Shown one piece after another: positions 16,658-25,391 of a stretch of DNA of 64,000 nt. The stretch is from Mycolicibacterium llatzerense (GTDB lineage Bacteria > Actinomycetota > Actinomycetes > Mycobacteriales > Mycobacteriaceae). Position numbers and translations under genes: made by a program. The notes beneath the pieces are model-generated. The model searched no databases. It was given only the letters and a program-made list of their open reading frames with translations, and was not told the origin of the DNA. The DNA lies in assembly GCF_000878195.1 (NCBI RefSeq), contig NZ_JXST01000024.1:1-64000 (forward strand), written 5' to 3'. Each line of letters begins with the position of its first letter. The stretch's first letter is position 1.

Positions 16658-17539
16658 CTAACTGTGGCCGAGGCGTGCCAGCACTGATCGCACGCTCTCT
16701 GCCACCGCTTCGTTGAACGGCCCGGCGTCCCGCCGCAGGGTGCGCGTGCGGATCAGCACCGTGAGCATGACCCGCTCGCGTTTGGGTCCGATCAGCAAGC
16801 CGGCGTCGTTGGTCGACCCGTAGTCACCGCTGCCGGTCTTGTCCGCGCTGGTCCAGCCCTCGGGCAGACCTGCGCGAAAACGTCGGGTCGACGTCGTCGT
16901 CTCGGTCATCCACCGTTTCAGCTGGAATTGACCCGCACCGGACAACGCGTCGCCGACGAGAATGGCGCGGTATCCACCGCACAGGGCCCTCGGTGTGGTG
17001 GTGTCGCGCAGGTCGCCGGGCGCCGCGTCGTTGAGGTCCGGTTCCCAGCGATCCAGCCGCGTCTGCGAATCGCCGATCGAGCGGGCGAAAGCGGTGAGGG
17101 CGGACGGCCCACCGATGGTCCGCAGCATGATGTTGCCCGCGGCGTTGTCGCTCTGCGTCAGGGCCGCGGCGCAAATCTCCCGCAGCTCCATCCGGGTCCC
17201 CACGGCCGGGCTCAGCACCGGGGAGTTGACCACAATGTCCGCGGCGGTAATGGGCACCATGGCATCGAGATTCGCCTGACCGGCCTTGGCCATCTGCAAG
17301 ATGCGTGCCGCCGCATAGGCTTTGAAGGTCGAGCAGATCGAGAACCGCTCGTCGGCACGGTGCTCGACCGTCGCCAATGACTCCAAATCCACTGCATAGA
17401 CGCCGATTAGCGCCTGATAGCGGTCTTCCAGTTCTTCAAATCTGGTTGGCTCGACCGGTTTATCGGGCCGGCACCCAGCCAGCACACCGGTAGCGGCCAA
17501 CCCGACGATGAAATTACGTCGGCTCAGCGATACCCCCAC
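16658..17539 (-). CDS. Class A beta-lactamase, Tat-type lipoprotein
   Basis: A BlaC-like serine beta-lactamase of 293 residues. From the chosen GTG start, Ser70 and Lys73 (STFK), Ser130-Asp-Asn (SDN), Glu166 (RWEPDLN) and Lys234-Thr-Gly (KTG) fall on the standard Ambler numbers. The signal has twin arginines (LSRRNFIVGLAATGVLAGC) and a lipobox Cys23, so it is probably exported by Tat and lipid-anchored. An upstream ATG would add 23 residues before the signal and is less likely. All catalytic residues are present, so it should hydrolyse beta-lactams in the periplasm. Confidence 0.92.
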   Translation of the reverse strand: MGVSLSRRNFIVGLAATGVLAGCRPDKPVEPTRFEELEDRYQALIGVYAVDLESLATVEHRADERFSICSTFKAYAAARILQMAKAGQANLDAMVPITAADIVVNSPVLSPAVGTRMELREICAAALTQSDNAAGNIMLRTIGGPSALTAFARSIGDSQTRLDRWEPDLNDAAPGDLRDTTTPRALCGGYRAILVGDALSGAGQFQLKRWMTETTTSTRRFRAGLPEGWTSADKTGSGDYGSTNDAGLLIGPKRERVMLTVLIRTRTLRRDAGPFNEAVAESVRSVLARLGHS

Positions 17540-17665
17540 AGATCCCAGCCAATCATGGATCGGTGCGGGATGCCAACGCGGGGTATTCGCCCGGCACTCC
17601 GTAGCCATGCAGTGCGTTGGGCCCCAACGGATCCCAGCAGATCAGCGACGAAGGCGTCAGTCAAC

Positions 17666-18353
17666 GTGCTTGTCGAACCAGTCGATGGCCGCCAGCGCAA
17701 GGACATCCGGGAATTCCTGACGTCCCGGCGCGCACGGATGACTCCCCAGCAGGCCGGCCTGCCCGACTACGGCGCCAAGCGGCGGGTTCCCGGCCTGCGC
17801 CGGGAAGAGCACCAGGATTCGGCCGAGCGTCCAGCAAATCCTCGACGCGATGGTGAGCGTGCCCGCCTGGGTCAGCAACGACCGCCTCGACATCCTGGCC
17901 ACCAATGCCGTCAGCGCCGAGCTCTACCGCGACGCCATCGACGGAGCCGACGGCCAGGCCAACATCGCACGGTTCCTGTTCCTCGACCACCGAGCCCAAG
18001 ACTTCTTCGTCGACTGGAACCAGCAGGCCGATAACGCCGTTGCCATCCTCCGCGGCGCCGCGGCCCGTGATCCGTATGACGACAGGCTCACCCAGCTGGT
18101 CGGTGAATTGAGCACGCGCAGTGACGAATTCCGGGTCAGGTGGGGCGCACACATCATCCGGGCACATCAGTCCGGCCCGAAAGCGCTCAAGCATCCTGAC
18201 GTCGGCCAACTCGACCTGACCTTCGACGGGCTGGAACTGGCCGCCGACCCGGGACTGACCATCTATGTCATGACAGCGGAACCGAATTCGCCGACAGCGG
18301 ACCGGTTGAAGTTATTGGGCAGCCTGGCGGCCACCAGACAATCAAGCCGCTGA
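17666..18353 (+). pseudogene. Broken MmyB-type XRE regulator
   Basis: The N-terminal piece (17666-17809) reads QRKDIREFLTSRRARMTPQQ and continues to KRRVPGLRREE, the well-known beginning of the HTH domain of MmyB-like regulators. Then the reading frame breaks. The C-terminal ligand-binding domain resumes in another frame as IRPSVQQILDAM and runs to 18353 (ILATNAVSAELYRD, then DLTFDGLELAADPGL). The 70 or so residues that normally join these pieces, including most of the HTH, are missing, with the junction at about 17807-17816. The piece from 17850 could still be translated from its own ATG (167 residues), but it would have no DNA-binding domain. Confidence 0.8.
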
Positions 18354-18914
18354 CCGGCGGGGCCGCACCATCAGGGCCGCGACCAGGAAGCACAATGCGC
18401 CGACGAAGGTCCCGAAGTTCGCCAGCCACTCGTCGACCGTCACGCCGGTCGTGCGGACGAACGCCGCCAGCGCCGACACCTCGAACGCGACGCAGCCCAT
18501 CATGTTGATCCAAGATGCCTGCCAGTCAACGGATTTCGGCGCCCACAGACCGACGACCATGACTGCCAGCAGGCCACTGAGCAGGAAGGCCAGCGACCCG
18601 GCGGCGTCGGGCGCCCACACGTAGCGTCGCTCGGCGAGCACGGCGTGCGCCCACACCGATGCACCGGTGCTGACGTTGAACAGCACGGTGCCCATGAATT
18701 GGATTGCCGCCGACCACCATTGGATTCCCGGGGGCGCCAGCACATACTGCATGAGCGCCGCGGCGGTGAAGAACCATGACCCGATGAAGCACAGCAGGTT
18801 CGTCGCACCCGCCCCGGCCACCGAGGGAAACCCGGGAACCGTGGCGAGGGCGAAGAACGTCGAGCCGACGGCGAACAGCCAGCACTGCCTGGTGAGGGTG
18901 GCGATGCTGTTCAC
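18342..18914 (-). CDS. Membrane protein behind leuB (YrhK-like)
   Basis: About 190 residues with six or so hydrophobic helices, for example CWLFAVGSTFFALATVPG, LCFIGSWFFTAAALMQYVL and NFGTFVGALCFLVAALMV. The layout and the PpGIQWWSA segment resemble YrhK-type membrane proteins. I use the GTG at 18914, 5 bp past the leuB stop. A longer reading overlaps leuB and has a basic, implausible leader. It closes a serA-leuB transcription unit. It overlaps the 3' end of the broken regulator by 12 nt on the opposite strand. Function unknown. Confidence 0.7.
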   Translation of the reverse strand: MNSIATLTRQCWLFAVGSTFFALATVPGFPSVAGAGATNLLCFIGSWFFTAAALMQYVLAPPGIQWWSAAIQFMGTVLFNVSTGASVWAHAVLAERRYVWAPDAAGSLAFLLSGLLAVMVVGLWAPKSVDWQASWINMMGCVAFEVSALAAFVRTTGVTVDEWLANFGTFVGALCFLVAALMVRPRRSAA

Positions 18915-18918
18915 GGCA

Positions 18919-19929
18919 CTACAGGAAGCTGCGAATCCGCTCGCCGGTCTCCGACGTCGACAGTTTGGCGTCGCCACGTGTCGAAAGATGCTCGGCCACA
19001 GCCTTGTCCACGCGGGCCGCGGCCTCGTTCTCACCGAGGTGAGTCAGCAGCAGCGCCACACTCATGATGGCCGCGGTCGGGTCGGCCAGACCCTTACCGG
19101 CGATGTCGGGCGCGCTGCCGTGCACCGGTTCGAACATCGACGGGTTGGTGCCCGTCGCGTCGATGTTGCCCGATGCCGCCAGACCGATACCGCCGGAGAC
19201 GGCCGCGGCCAGGTCGGTGATGATGTCGCCGAACAGGTTGTCGGTGACGATCACATCGAAGCGGCCCGGATCGGTCACCATGTAGATGGTCGCCGCATCC
19301 ACGTGCATGTAGGCGGTTTGGACGTCCGGGTACTCGGTGCCGATCTCGTCGACCGTGCGGGTCCACAACGAACCCGCGTAGGCCAGCACGTTGTTCTTGT
19401 GCACCAGCGTCAGGTGCTTACGCCGCGCGCGAGCTTTCTCGAAGGCATAGCGCACCACGCGCTCGACACCGAACCGCGTGTTGGTGGACACCTCGGTGGC
19501 CACCTCGTGCGGAGTGCCGACGCGGATGGCACCACCGGTGCCGGTGTACGGCCCCTCGGTGCCCTCGCGAACCACGACGAAGTCGATGTCCGGGTTGCCG
19601 GCCAGCGGGCTGTCGACGCCGGCGAACAGCCGCGACGGCCGCAGGTTCACGTGGTGATCCAGGGCGAACCGCATGGTCAGCAGCAGGCCACGCTCGAGCA
19701 CGCCGCTGGGCACCGAAGGATCGCCGATGGCGCCCAACAGGATTGCGTCGTGCGTCTTGAGCTCGTCGACCATGCCCTCGGGCAGGGTCTCCCCGGTCTC
19801 GTGGTAGCGCTTGGCACCCACGTTGTATTCGGTGCGCTCGACACCCGGCCGCACGACATCGAGGACCTTCAGTGCCTCGCCGATGACCTCGGGGCCGATG
19901 CCGTCACCGGCGATGACGGCGAGCTTCAC
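18919..19929 (-). CDS. leuB: 3-isopropylmalate dehydrogenase
   Basis: LeuB oxidises 3-isopropylmalate to 2-ketoisocaproate precursor with NAD+. The 336-residue protein starts MKLAVIAGDGIGPEVIGEAL, has LRPSRLFAG (substrate arginines), VVREGTEGPYTG, and the metal and cofactor segments FDVIVTDNLFGDIITDLA and PVHGSAPDIAGKGLADP. Length matches mycobacterial LeuB. The start codon is GTG and overlaps the serA stop as GTGA, so translation is coupled. It sits apart from leuCD, as in M. tuberculosis. Confidence 0.97.
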   Translation of the reverse strand: MKLAVIAGDGIGPEVIGEALKVLDVVRPGVERTEYNVGAKRYHETGETLPEGMVDELKTHDAILLGAIGDPSVPSGVLERGLLLTMRFALDHHVNLRPSRLFAGVDSPLAGNPDIDFVVVREGTEGPYTGTGGAIRVGTPHEVATEVSTNTRFGVERVVRYAFEKARARRKHLTLVHKNNVLAYAGSLWTRTVDEIGTEYPDVQTAYMHVDAATIYMVTDPGRFDVIVTDNLFGDIITDLAAAVSGGIGLAASGNIDATGTNPSMFEPVHGSAPDIAGKGLADPTAAIMSVALLLTHLGENEAAARVDKAVAEHLSTRGDAKLSTSETGERIRSFL

Positions 19930-21512
19930 GACAGATCCACCAGTTCCAGCGTGGTCGCGCCGACGGCGTCGCCGATCGCGCTGAGCACGTCGGCCGGCAC
20001 CTCACGGTCGAGCCGCAGCATGACCGTCGCGCCCGAACCGTCAGAGTCCTGCGACATCTGAGCGGCCAGGATGTTGACGTCGGCTCCACCGAGCAGGGTG
20101 CCGATCTTGCCCAGGGCACCCGGCTGGTCGCCGTAGTTGAGGATCAGGTTGACGCCCTCGGCACGCAGGTCCAGGTTGCGGCCGTTGATCTGGACGATCT
20201 TCTCGACCAACTGCGGACCGCTCAGGGTGCCCGACACGTTGAAGACCGAACCATCGGCGGCCACGGCGCGGACGTCGACGACGCTGCGGTGGTTGGGGCT
20301 CTCCGACTCGGTTCCCAGGGTGGCCTCGACGCCACGCTCGGCGGCCAGCGCCGGCGCGTTGACGAACGTCACCTGGTCCTCGATGACGGCCGAGAACAGC
20401 CCGCGCATCGCCGAAAGCTTCAGAATCTCAACGTCTTCCGACGCCAGCTCGCCCAGGACCTGCACATCCAGCGAGGACGGCAGCGCCGGCGACAGGGCAC
20501 CGACCAGCAGGCCCAGCTTGCGCACCAGGTCGAGCCACGGCGCGACCTCTTCGCCGACGACACCGCCGCCGACGTTGACGGCGTCCGGCACGAACTCGCC
20601 GGCCAGCGCCAGCTTCACGCTCGCGGCGACGTCAGTGCCGGCGCGGTCCTGCGCCTCTTCGGTGGAGGCGCCCAGGTGCGGGGTGACGACGACCTGCGGC
20701 AGCTCGAACAGCGGGCTGTCGGTGCAGGGCTCGGTGGCGAAGACGTCGAGGCCGGCGCCACGGACGTGGCCGCTGATGATCGCGTCGGCCAGGGCCTGCT
20801 CATCGATGAGGCCACCGCGGGCCGCATTGACGATGATGACGCCCGGCTTGGTCTTGGCCAGCGCGTCCTTGTTGATCAGGCCGGCGGTTTCCTTGGTCTT
20901 GGGCAGGTGCACCGAGATGAAATCAGCGCGCCCCAAAAGCTCGTCGAGGGTCAGCAGCTCGATGCCCAGCTGCGCGGCACGGGCCTGCGAGACGTAGGGG
21001 TCGTAGGCGACGATGTGCGCGCCGAACGCGGCGAGGCGCTGCGCGACGAGCTGGCCGATGCGGCCCATGCCCACGACGCCGACGGTCTTGCCGAAGATTT
21101 CGGTGCCCGAGAACTTCGACCGCTTCCAGGTGTGCTCGCGCAGCGTGGCATCGGCGGCCGGAATCTGGCGGGCGGCCGACAGCAGCAGCGCCAGGGCGTG
21201 CTCGGCGGCACTGTGGATGTTCGAGGTCGGGGCGTTGACGACCAGCACACCGCGGGCGGTGGCGGCGTCGACGTCGACGTTGTCCAGGCCGACGCCCGCG
21301 CGGGCGACGATCTTGAGCTTGGGCGCCGCGGCCAGCACCTCGGCGTCCACCGTGGTGGCCGAGCGCACCAGCAGGGCGTCGGCGTCCGGCACGGCGGCCA
21401 GCAGCTTTTCGCGGTCGGGTCCGTCGACCCAACGGACCTCTACCTGGTCGCCGAGGGCGGCGACGGTCGATTCGGCGAGTTTGTCAGCGATGAGTACGAC
21501 AGGAAGGCTCAC
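19926..21512 (-). CDS. serA: D-3-phosphoglycerate dehydrogenase
   Basis: First enzyme of serine synthesis, oxidising 3-phosphoglycerate with NAD+. The 528-residue long-form SerA has a Rossmann motif VGVVGMGRIGQLVAQR (about 147-162), the ARGGLIDEQAL loop, catalytic His in VVTPHLGASTEEAQ, an intervening domain (about 320-450) and a C-terminal ACT domain (NLILNYGDQPGALGKIGTLL) that senses serine. The GTG at 21512 gives MSLPVVLIADKLAEST, matching M. tuberculosis SerA1. It is coupled to leuB by a GTGA overlap. Confidence 0.97.
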   Translation of the reverse strand: MSLPVVLIADKLAESTVAALGDQVEVRWVDGPDREKLLAAVPDADALLVRSATTVDAEVLAAAPKLKIVARAGVGLDNVDVDAATARGVLVVNAPTSNIHSAAEHALALLLSAARQIPAADATLREHTWKRSKFSGTEIFGKTVGVVGMGRIGQLVAQRLAAFGAHIVAYDPYVSQARAAQLGIELLTLDELLGRADFISVHLPKTKETAGLINKDALAKTKPGVIIVNAARGGLIDEQALADAIISGHVRGAGLDVFATEPCTDSPLFELPQVVVTPHLGASTEEAQDRAGTDVAASVKLALAGEFVPDAVNVGGGVVGEEVAPWLDLVRKLGLLVGALSPALPSSLDVQVLGELASEDVEILKLSAMRGLFSAVIEDQVTFVNAPALAAERGVEATLGTESESPNHRSVVDVRAVAADGSVFNVSGTLSGPQLVEKIVQINGRNLDLRAEGVNLILNYGDQPGALGKIGTLLGGADVNILAAQMSQDSDGSGATVMLRLDREVPADVLSAIGDAVGATTLELVDLS

Positions 21513-21596
21513 GCGCACAGACTAGTGGGCGGCATGGCCGCGCTTCCAATCGCGGTTGCCTTGATCTGGGTTGTCCCGGCCCGTCACTACCATCAA

Positions 21597-23060
21597 GTGG
21601 TGGACGTCACCGTCGTCGGTAGTGGACCCAACGGACTGGCCGCGGCCGTCATCTGCGCCCGCGCCGGGCTGTCCGTCCGGGTCATCGAGGGCCAGCCGAC
21701 CCCCGGCGGCGGTGCCCGCACCGCCCCCGACCCTGAATATCCAGGCGTTTTGCACGACGTCTGTTCGGCGGTGCATCCGCTGGGTGTGGCGTCGCCCTTC
21801 TTCGCGGAGTTCGACCTGGCCGCCCGCGGTGTGCGGATGGTCACCCCGGAGATCTCGTACGCCAATCCCCTGCCTGCCGGGGCGAGCGAAGCGACGGGAA
21901 AGGCCTCGGGCCGGGCCGCCATCGCGTACCGCTCCCTCGATCGCACCTGCGCGGAGCTCGAACACGGCTCGTCCTGGCGGCGGCTGCTGGGCCCGCTGGT
22001 CGAGCACGTCGACGGCGTCCTGGCCTTCTTCCTCGGCGACAAGCGTTCCCTGCCGCCCGACCTGCCGAGCACCGTGCGTGCCGGACTGCGGGTGCTGACC
22101 CAGGGCAGCCCGGCGTGGAGCCTGCTGCGCGGTGACGACGCCCAGGCCCTGTTCACCGGCGTCGGCGCGCACGCCATCCACCCCATGCCGTCGCCCGTCA
22201 ACAGCGGCGCGGGCATCATGCTCAGCACCGTCGCCCACACGGCGGGCTGGCCGGTTCCGGTCGGCGGCACGCAGACGATCACCGATGCGCTGATCGCCGA
22301 TCTGCGCGCACACGGCGGTGAGCTCGTCACCGGCTCCCCCGTGACGAATCCGCCCGCCGGAGTGGTCATCTACGACACCTCCCCGACCGCCCTGCTCGAC
22401 ATCTACGGGTCTGCCGTTCCGGACCGCTATGCAAAAGCACTGCGCCGCTACAAGTTCGGTCCCGGCGTCTGCAAGATCGACTTCGTGCTGTCCGGTGAGA
22501 TCCCTTGGCGCGACCCGCGGATGGCATCGTCACCGACCGTCCACCTCGGCGGCACCCGGACCCAGATGGCGCATGCCGAACGGGAGATCTGGCAGGGGCG
22601 CCATGCCGAGCACCCGATGACGCTGGCCTCGCTGCCCCACCTCGCCGACCCGTCCCGCATCGACGCCCAGGGCCGACGGCCGCTGTGGACCTACTGTCAC
22701 ATGCCCGCGGGCTCGACCGTCGACCAGACCGAGACCGTCATCGGGTTGTTCGAGGACGCCGCACCGGGTTTCCGCGATCTGGTGCTCGCGGCCCGCGCGG
22801 TGCCGGCCGCCGAGATGTCGCAGCACAACGCCAATTACGTCGGCGGCGACATCATCGTCGGCGGCGCGACGCTCAAGGCCGCGATGATCGGGCCGACGCT
22901 GCGGGCCAACCCGTGGACCACGCCGATCCCCAAGGCATACCTGTGTTCGTCGGCCACCCCGCCGGGCACCGGCGTGCACGGCATGGCGGGTATGTATGCG
23001 GCCCGCACCGTGCTGCGTCGTGAATTCGGAGTGAAGACGCTGCCGTCGCTCGCGCCATAG
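21597..23060 (+). CDS. FAD-dependent phytoene-dehydrogenase-like oxidoreductase
   Basis: About 487 residues, corresponding to Rv2997. The dinucleotide fold is at the very N-terminus, VTVVGSGPNGLAAAVICARAGL, followed by GGGARTAPDPEYPGVLHDVCSAVHPLG typical of the NAD(P)/FAD amine-oxidase/phytoene dehydrogenase group. Tandem GTGs at 21597 and 21600 precede it directly, and any longer reading would run antisense through serA. A segment ASEATGKASG inside the protein coincides with a copy of a short repeat found elsewhere in this window. The substrate is unknown, probably a lipid or polyene. Confidence 0.85.
   Translation: MVDVTVVGSGPNGLAAAVICARAGLSVRVIEGQPTPGGGARTAPDPEYPGVLHDVCSAVHPLGVASPFFAEFDLAARGVRMVTPEISYANPLPAGASEATGKASGRAAIAYRSLDRTCAELEHGSSWRRLLGPLVEHVDGVLAFFLGDKRSLPPDLPSTVRAGLRVLTQGSPAWSLLRGDDAQALFTGVGAHAIHPMPSPVNSGAGIMLSTVAHTAGWPVPVGGTQTITDALIADLRAHGGELVTGSPVTNPPAGVVIYDTSPTALLDIYGSAVPDRYAKALRRYKFGPGVCKIDFVLSGEIPWRDPRMASSPTVHLGGTRTQMAHAEREIWQGRHAEHPMTLASLPHLADPSRIDAQGRRPLWTYCHMPAGSTVDQTETVIGLFEDAAPGFRDLVLAARAVPAAEMSQHNANYVGGDIIVGGATLKAAMIGPTLRANPWTTPIPKAYLCSSATPPGTGVHGMAGMYAARTVLRREFGVKTLPSLAP
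21881..21899 (+). repeat. Short repeat GGCGAGCGAAGCGACGGGA, in-frame inside a gene
   Basis: One of four copies of a motif GGCGAGCG(A/C)AGCGACGGG(G)A in the window. Here it lies within the FAD oxidoreductase and is read as ASEATG, in a region between conserved SYANPLP and AAIAYRSLDR blocks where an extra loop would be tolerated. Confidence 0.6.
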
Positions 23061-23074
23061 TGTTGGCTTGGCTC

Positions 23075-23728
23075 ATGGCCAAGCTTTCTGTGATCTTCTA
23101 CTCCGCGACCGGGCACGGCACTTCCATGGCGCAGCGGGTCGCGAGCACCGCCGAATCGTTGGGCGCCGAGGTGCGGTTGCGGCCCGTCGCAGAGTCCGCG
23201 GACCCCGCGTCGTTTGCGCACAACCCGGCGTGGACCGCGAATTACGAAGCAACCAAAGACCTTCCGACCGCCACGGGCGACGACATCGTCTGGGCCGACG
23301 CCGTGATCTTCGGCTCTCCGACCCGCTTCGGTTCCGTCGCGTCACAGCTGCGGGCGTTCCTGGACTCGCTCGGCGGCCTGTGGTCGCAGGGTGCCCTGGC
23401 GGACAAGGTGTACGCGGGCTTCACCTCGACCAACACCGCGCACGGCGGCCAGGAGACCACACTGCTGTCGCTGTACATCACCCTGATGCACTGGGGCGGC
23501 ATCATCGTCCCGCCCGGCTACACCGACCCGCTCAAGTTCGCCGACGGCAACCCGTACGGCGTGAGCCTGCTGGCCAACCACGACAACATCCGCCAGTTCG
23601 ACGACAACACCTATGCGGCATTGGACCACCTGGCGCGGCGGGTCGTCTCGGTCGCTGACCGGCTGGGCGCACCCCTGTCACCCGCGAGCCGGCCGGCGTC
23701 GGGTACACCGTCTACCGAAACACCCTGA
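23075..23728 (+). CDS. NAD(P)H:quinone oxidoreductase, WrbA family flavodoxin-like
   Basis: A 217-residue flavodoxin-fold protein. The FMN phosphate loop is FYSATGHGTSMAQRV at about residues 7-21, and FGSPTRFGSVASQLRAFLD and FTSTNTAHGGQETTLLS are the WrbA-type FMN and quinone-site loops. It should reduce quinones by two electrons and so protect against redox cycling. The ATG at 23075 begins the fold (MAKLSVIFYS) 14 bp after the FAD oxidoreductase stop, so the two genes may share a transcript. Confidence 0.9.
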   Translation: MAKLSVIFYSATGHGTSMAQRVASTAESLGAEVRLRPVAESADPASFAHNPAWTANYEATKDLPTATGDDIVWADAVIFGSPTRFGSVASQLRAFLDSLGGLWSQGALADKVYAGFTSTNTAHGGQETTLLSLYITLMHWGGIIVPPGYTDPLKFADGNPYGVSLLANHDNIRQFDDNTYAALDHLARRVVSVADRLGAPLSPASRPASGTPSTETP

Positions 23729-23738
23729 AATGCCGAAA

Positions 23739-23785
23739 GGCCAGTTATTGCACGCTTTTTCGTGAATCGCGTGCAACAACTGGCC
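23739..23785. terminator. Bidirectional terminator between wrbA-like gene and ilvC
   Basis: A 17-bp inverted repeat, left arm 23739-23755 and right arm 23769-23785, with a single A/C mismatch and a 13-nt loop. It lies between the stops of two convergent genes, 10 and 16 bp from each. Confidence 0.85.
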
Positions 23786-23801
23786 AGTCGGCGGTTGGAG
23801 A

Positions 23802-24815
23802 CTAGGCAGTCTCGGTGATCGGCCTGTCGACCCAGCTCATCAGGTCGCGCAGCTTCTTGCCGGTGACCTCGATCGGGTGCTCGGCGTTGGCCTGGCGCAG
23901 ACCCTCGAGCTCCTTGTTGCCGCCCTCGACGTTGGCGACCAGGCGCTTGACGAAGGTGCCGTCCTGAATGTCCTTCAGGATGGCGCGCATGCGCTCCTTG
24001 GTGTCGGCGTCGATGACGCGCGGGCCGGACAGGTAGCCACCGAACTCAGCGGTGTCGGACACCGAGTAGTTCATGCGGGCGATGCCACCCTCGTACATCA
24101 GGTCGACGATGAGCTTGAGCTCGTGCAGCACCTCGAAGTAGGCCATCTCCGGGGCGTAGCCGGCCTCGACCATGACCTCGAAACCGGCCTTGACCAGTTC
24201 CTCGGTGCCACCACAGAGCACGGCCTGCTCACCGAACAGGTCGGTCTCGGTCTCTTCCTTGAAGTCGGTCTTGATGACGCCGGCGCGGGTGCCACCGATG
24301 CCCTTGGCGTAGGACAGCGCGAGCGCCTGGCCCTCACCCTTGGGGTCCTGGTGGACGGCGATCAGCGCGGGCACACCCTTGCCGTCGACGAACTGGCGAC
24401 GCACCAGGTGGCCGGGGCCCTTGGGGGCGACCATGCCGATGGTGACGTTGGCCGGGGGCTTGATCAGGCCGAAGTGGATGTTGAGGCCGTGGCCGAAGAA
24501 CAGCGCGTCGCCGTCCTTGAGGTTGGGCTCGATGTCATTGGTGAAGATCTCGGCCTGCGCGGTGTCCGGCGCCAGCAGCATGATGACGTCGGCCCACGCG
24601 GCGACGTTGGCCGGGGTGTCGACCTCGAGGCCCTGCTCGGTGACCTTCTCGCGGGACTTCGAGCCTTCCTTCAGGCCGACCTTGACCTGCACACCCGAGT
24701 CGCGCAGCGAAAGCGAATGCGCGTGCCCCTGGCTGCCGTAGCCGATGACGGCGACCTTGCGACCCTGGATGATCGACAGGTCCGCATCGTCGTCGTAGAA
24801 CATCTCAACTGCCAC
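23802..24815 (-). CDS. ilvC: Ketol-acid reductoisomerase
   Basis: IlvC converts acetolactate to dihydroxyisovalerate, using NADPH and Mg2+, for valine, leucine and isoleucine. The 337-residue class I enzyme has VAVIGYGSQGHAHSLSLRDSG (about 22-42) as its NADPH fold, KGPGHLVRRQF, and the C-terminal knotted domain with the metal ligands in GGTRAGVIKTDFKEETETDLFGEQ and YFEVLHELKLIVDL. It starts with GTG, preceded by AAGGAAGAG. It is the third gene of ilvBNC, 69 bp behind ilvN. Confidence 0.97.
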   Translation of the reverse strand: MAVEMFYDDDADLSIIQGRKVAVIGYGSQGHAHSLSLRDSGVQVKVGLKEGSKSREKVTEQGLEVDTPANVAAWADVIMLLAPDTAQAEIFTNDIEPNLKDGDALFFGHGLNIHFGLIKPPANVTIGMVAPKGPGHLVRRQFVDGKGVPALIAVHQDPKGEGQALALSYAKGIGGTRAGVIKTDFKEETETDLFGEQAVLCGGTEELVKAGFEVMVEAGYAPEMAYFEVLHELKLIVDLMYEGGIARMNYSVSDTAEFGGYLSGPRVIDADTKERMRAILKDIQDGTFVKRLVANVEGGNKELEGLRQANAEHPIEVTGKKLRDLMSWVDRPITETA

Positions 24816-24884
24816 TTGCTCTTCCTTACCCTTGTATCTGTTGTTGAAGCTCTGTTATTCGAAGTTTTGCTCGGGGGTCAGCGC

Positions 24885-25391
24885 TTACTTGGCCGCGCCG
24901 ATGCCGCGCGGGCCGCGCGCCAACGAAACCACACCGGACTGCACCAGCTCGCGAATACCATACGGCTCCAGCACTCGCAGCAGTGCTTCGAGCTTCTCCT
25001 GGGTGCCGGTGGCCTCGATGGTCAGCGACTCGGTCGACACGTCGACGACCTTCGCCCGGAACAGGTTGACCGCCTCGATCACCTGACCACGGGTGGTGGC
25101 GTCGGCCCGCACCTTGATCAGCGCCAGCTCGCGGGAGACGGAGTTGTCCGGCTCCTGCTCGACGATCTTGATGACGTTGATCAGCTTGTTGAGCTGCTTG
25201 GTGATCTGTTCCAGCGGCAGCTGCTCTTCGACGCAGACCACGATGGTCATGCGGGACATGTTCTTCTGCTCAGTGGCGCCGACTGCCAGCGACTGGATGT
25301 TGAAGCCACGCCGCGAGAACAGCGCTGCCACGCGGGCGAGCACACCGGGAGTGTCCTCGACGAGAACCGACAGAGTGTGAGTAGTAGCCAC
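24885..25391 (-). CDS. ilvN: Acetolactate synthase small (regulatory) subunit
   Basis: The 168-residue ACT-domain subunit activates IlvB and gives valine feedback inhibition. Residues 5-75 are an ACT domain (SVLVEDTPGVLARVAALFSR, then GFNIQSLAVG) followed by the C-terminal ALS_ss_C domain (about 85-160, with EATGTQEKLEALLRVLEPYGI). The GTG start overlaps the ilvB stop by one base (TAGTG), so the subunits are translated together. Also known as ilvH. Confidence 0.96.
   Translation of the reverse strand: MATTHTLSVLVEDTPGVLARVAALFSRRGFNIQSLAVGATEQKNMSRMTIVVCVEEQLPLEQITKQLNKLINVIKIVEQEPDNSVSRELALIKVRADATTRGQVIEAVNLFRAKVVDVSTESLTIEATGTQEKLEALLRVLEPYGIRELVQSGVVSLARGPRGIGAAK

Noticed and set aside
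17657..17700. Minus-strand tail reading LALAAIDWFDKHVD, like the end of a dienelactone-type hydrolase
   Set aside because: The match is too short, and the plus strand over the same bases reads as the start of the MmyB-type regulator. It could be a hydrolase remnant but cannot be supported.
20289..21596. Long open frame in front of the FAD oxidoreductase, running antisense through serA
   Set aside because: Its protein is rich in Arg, Gly and Gln with no family match, while serA on the other strand is fully conserved. The true start is at the tandem GTGs near 21597.
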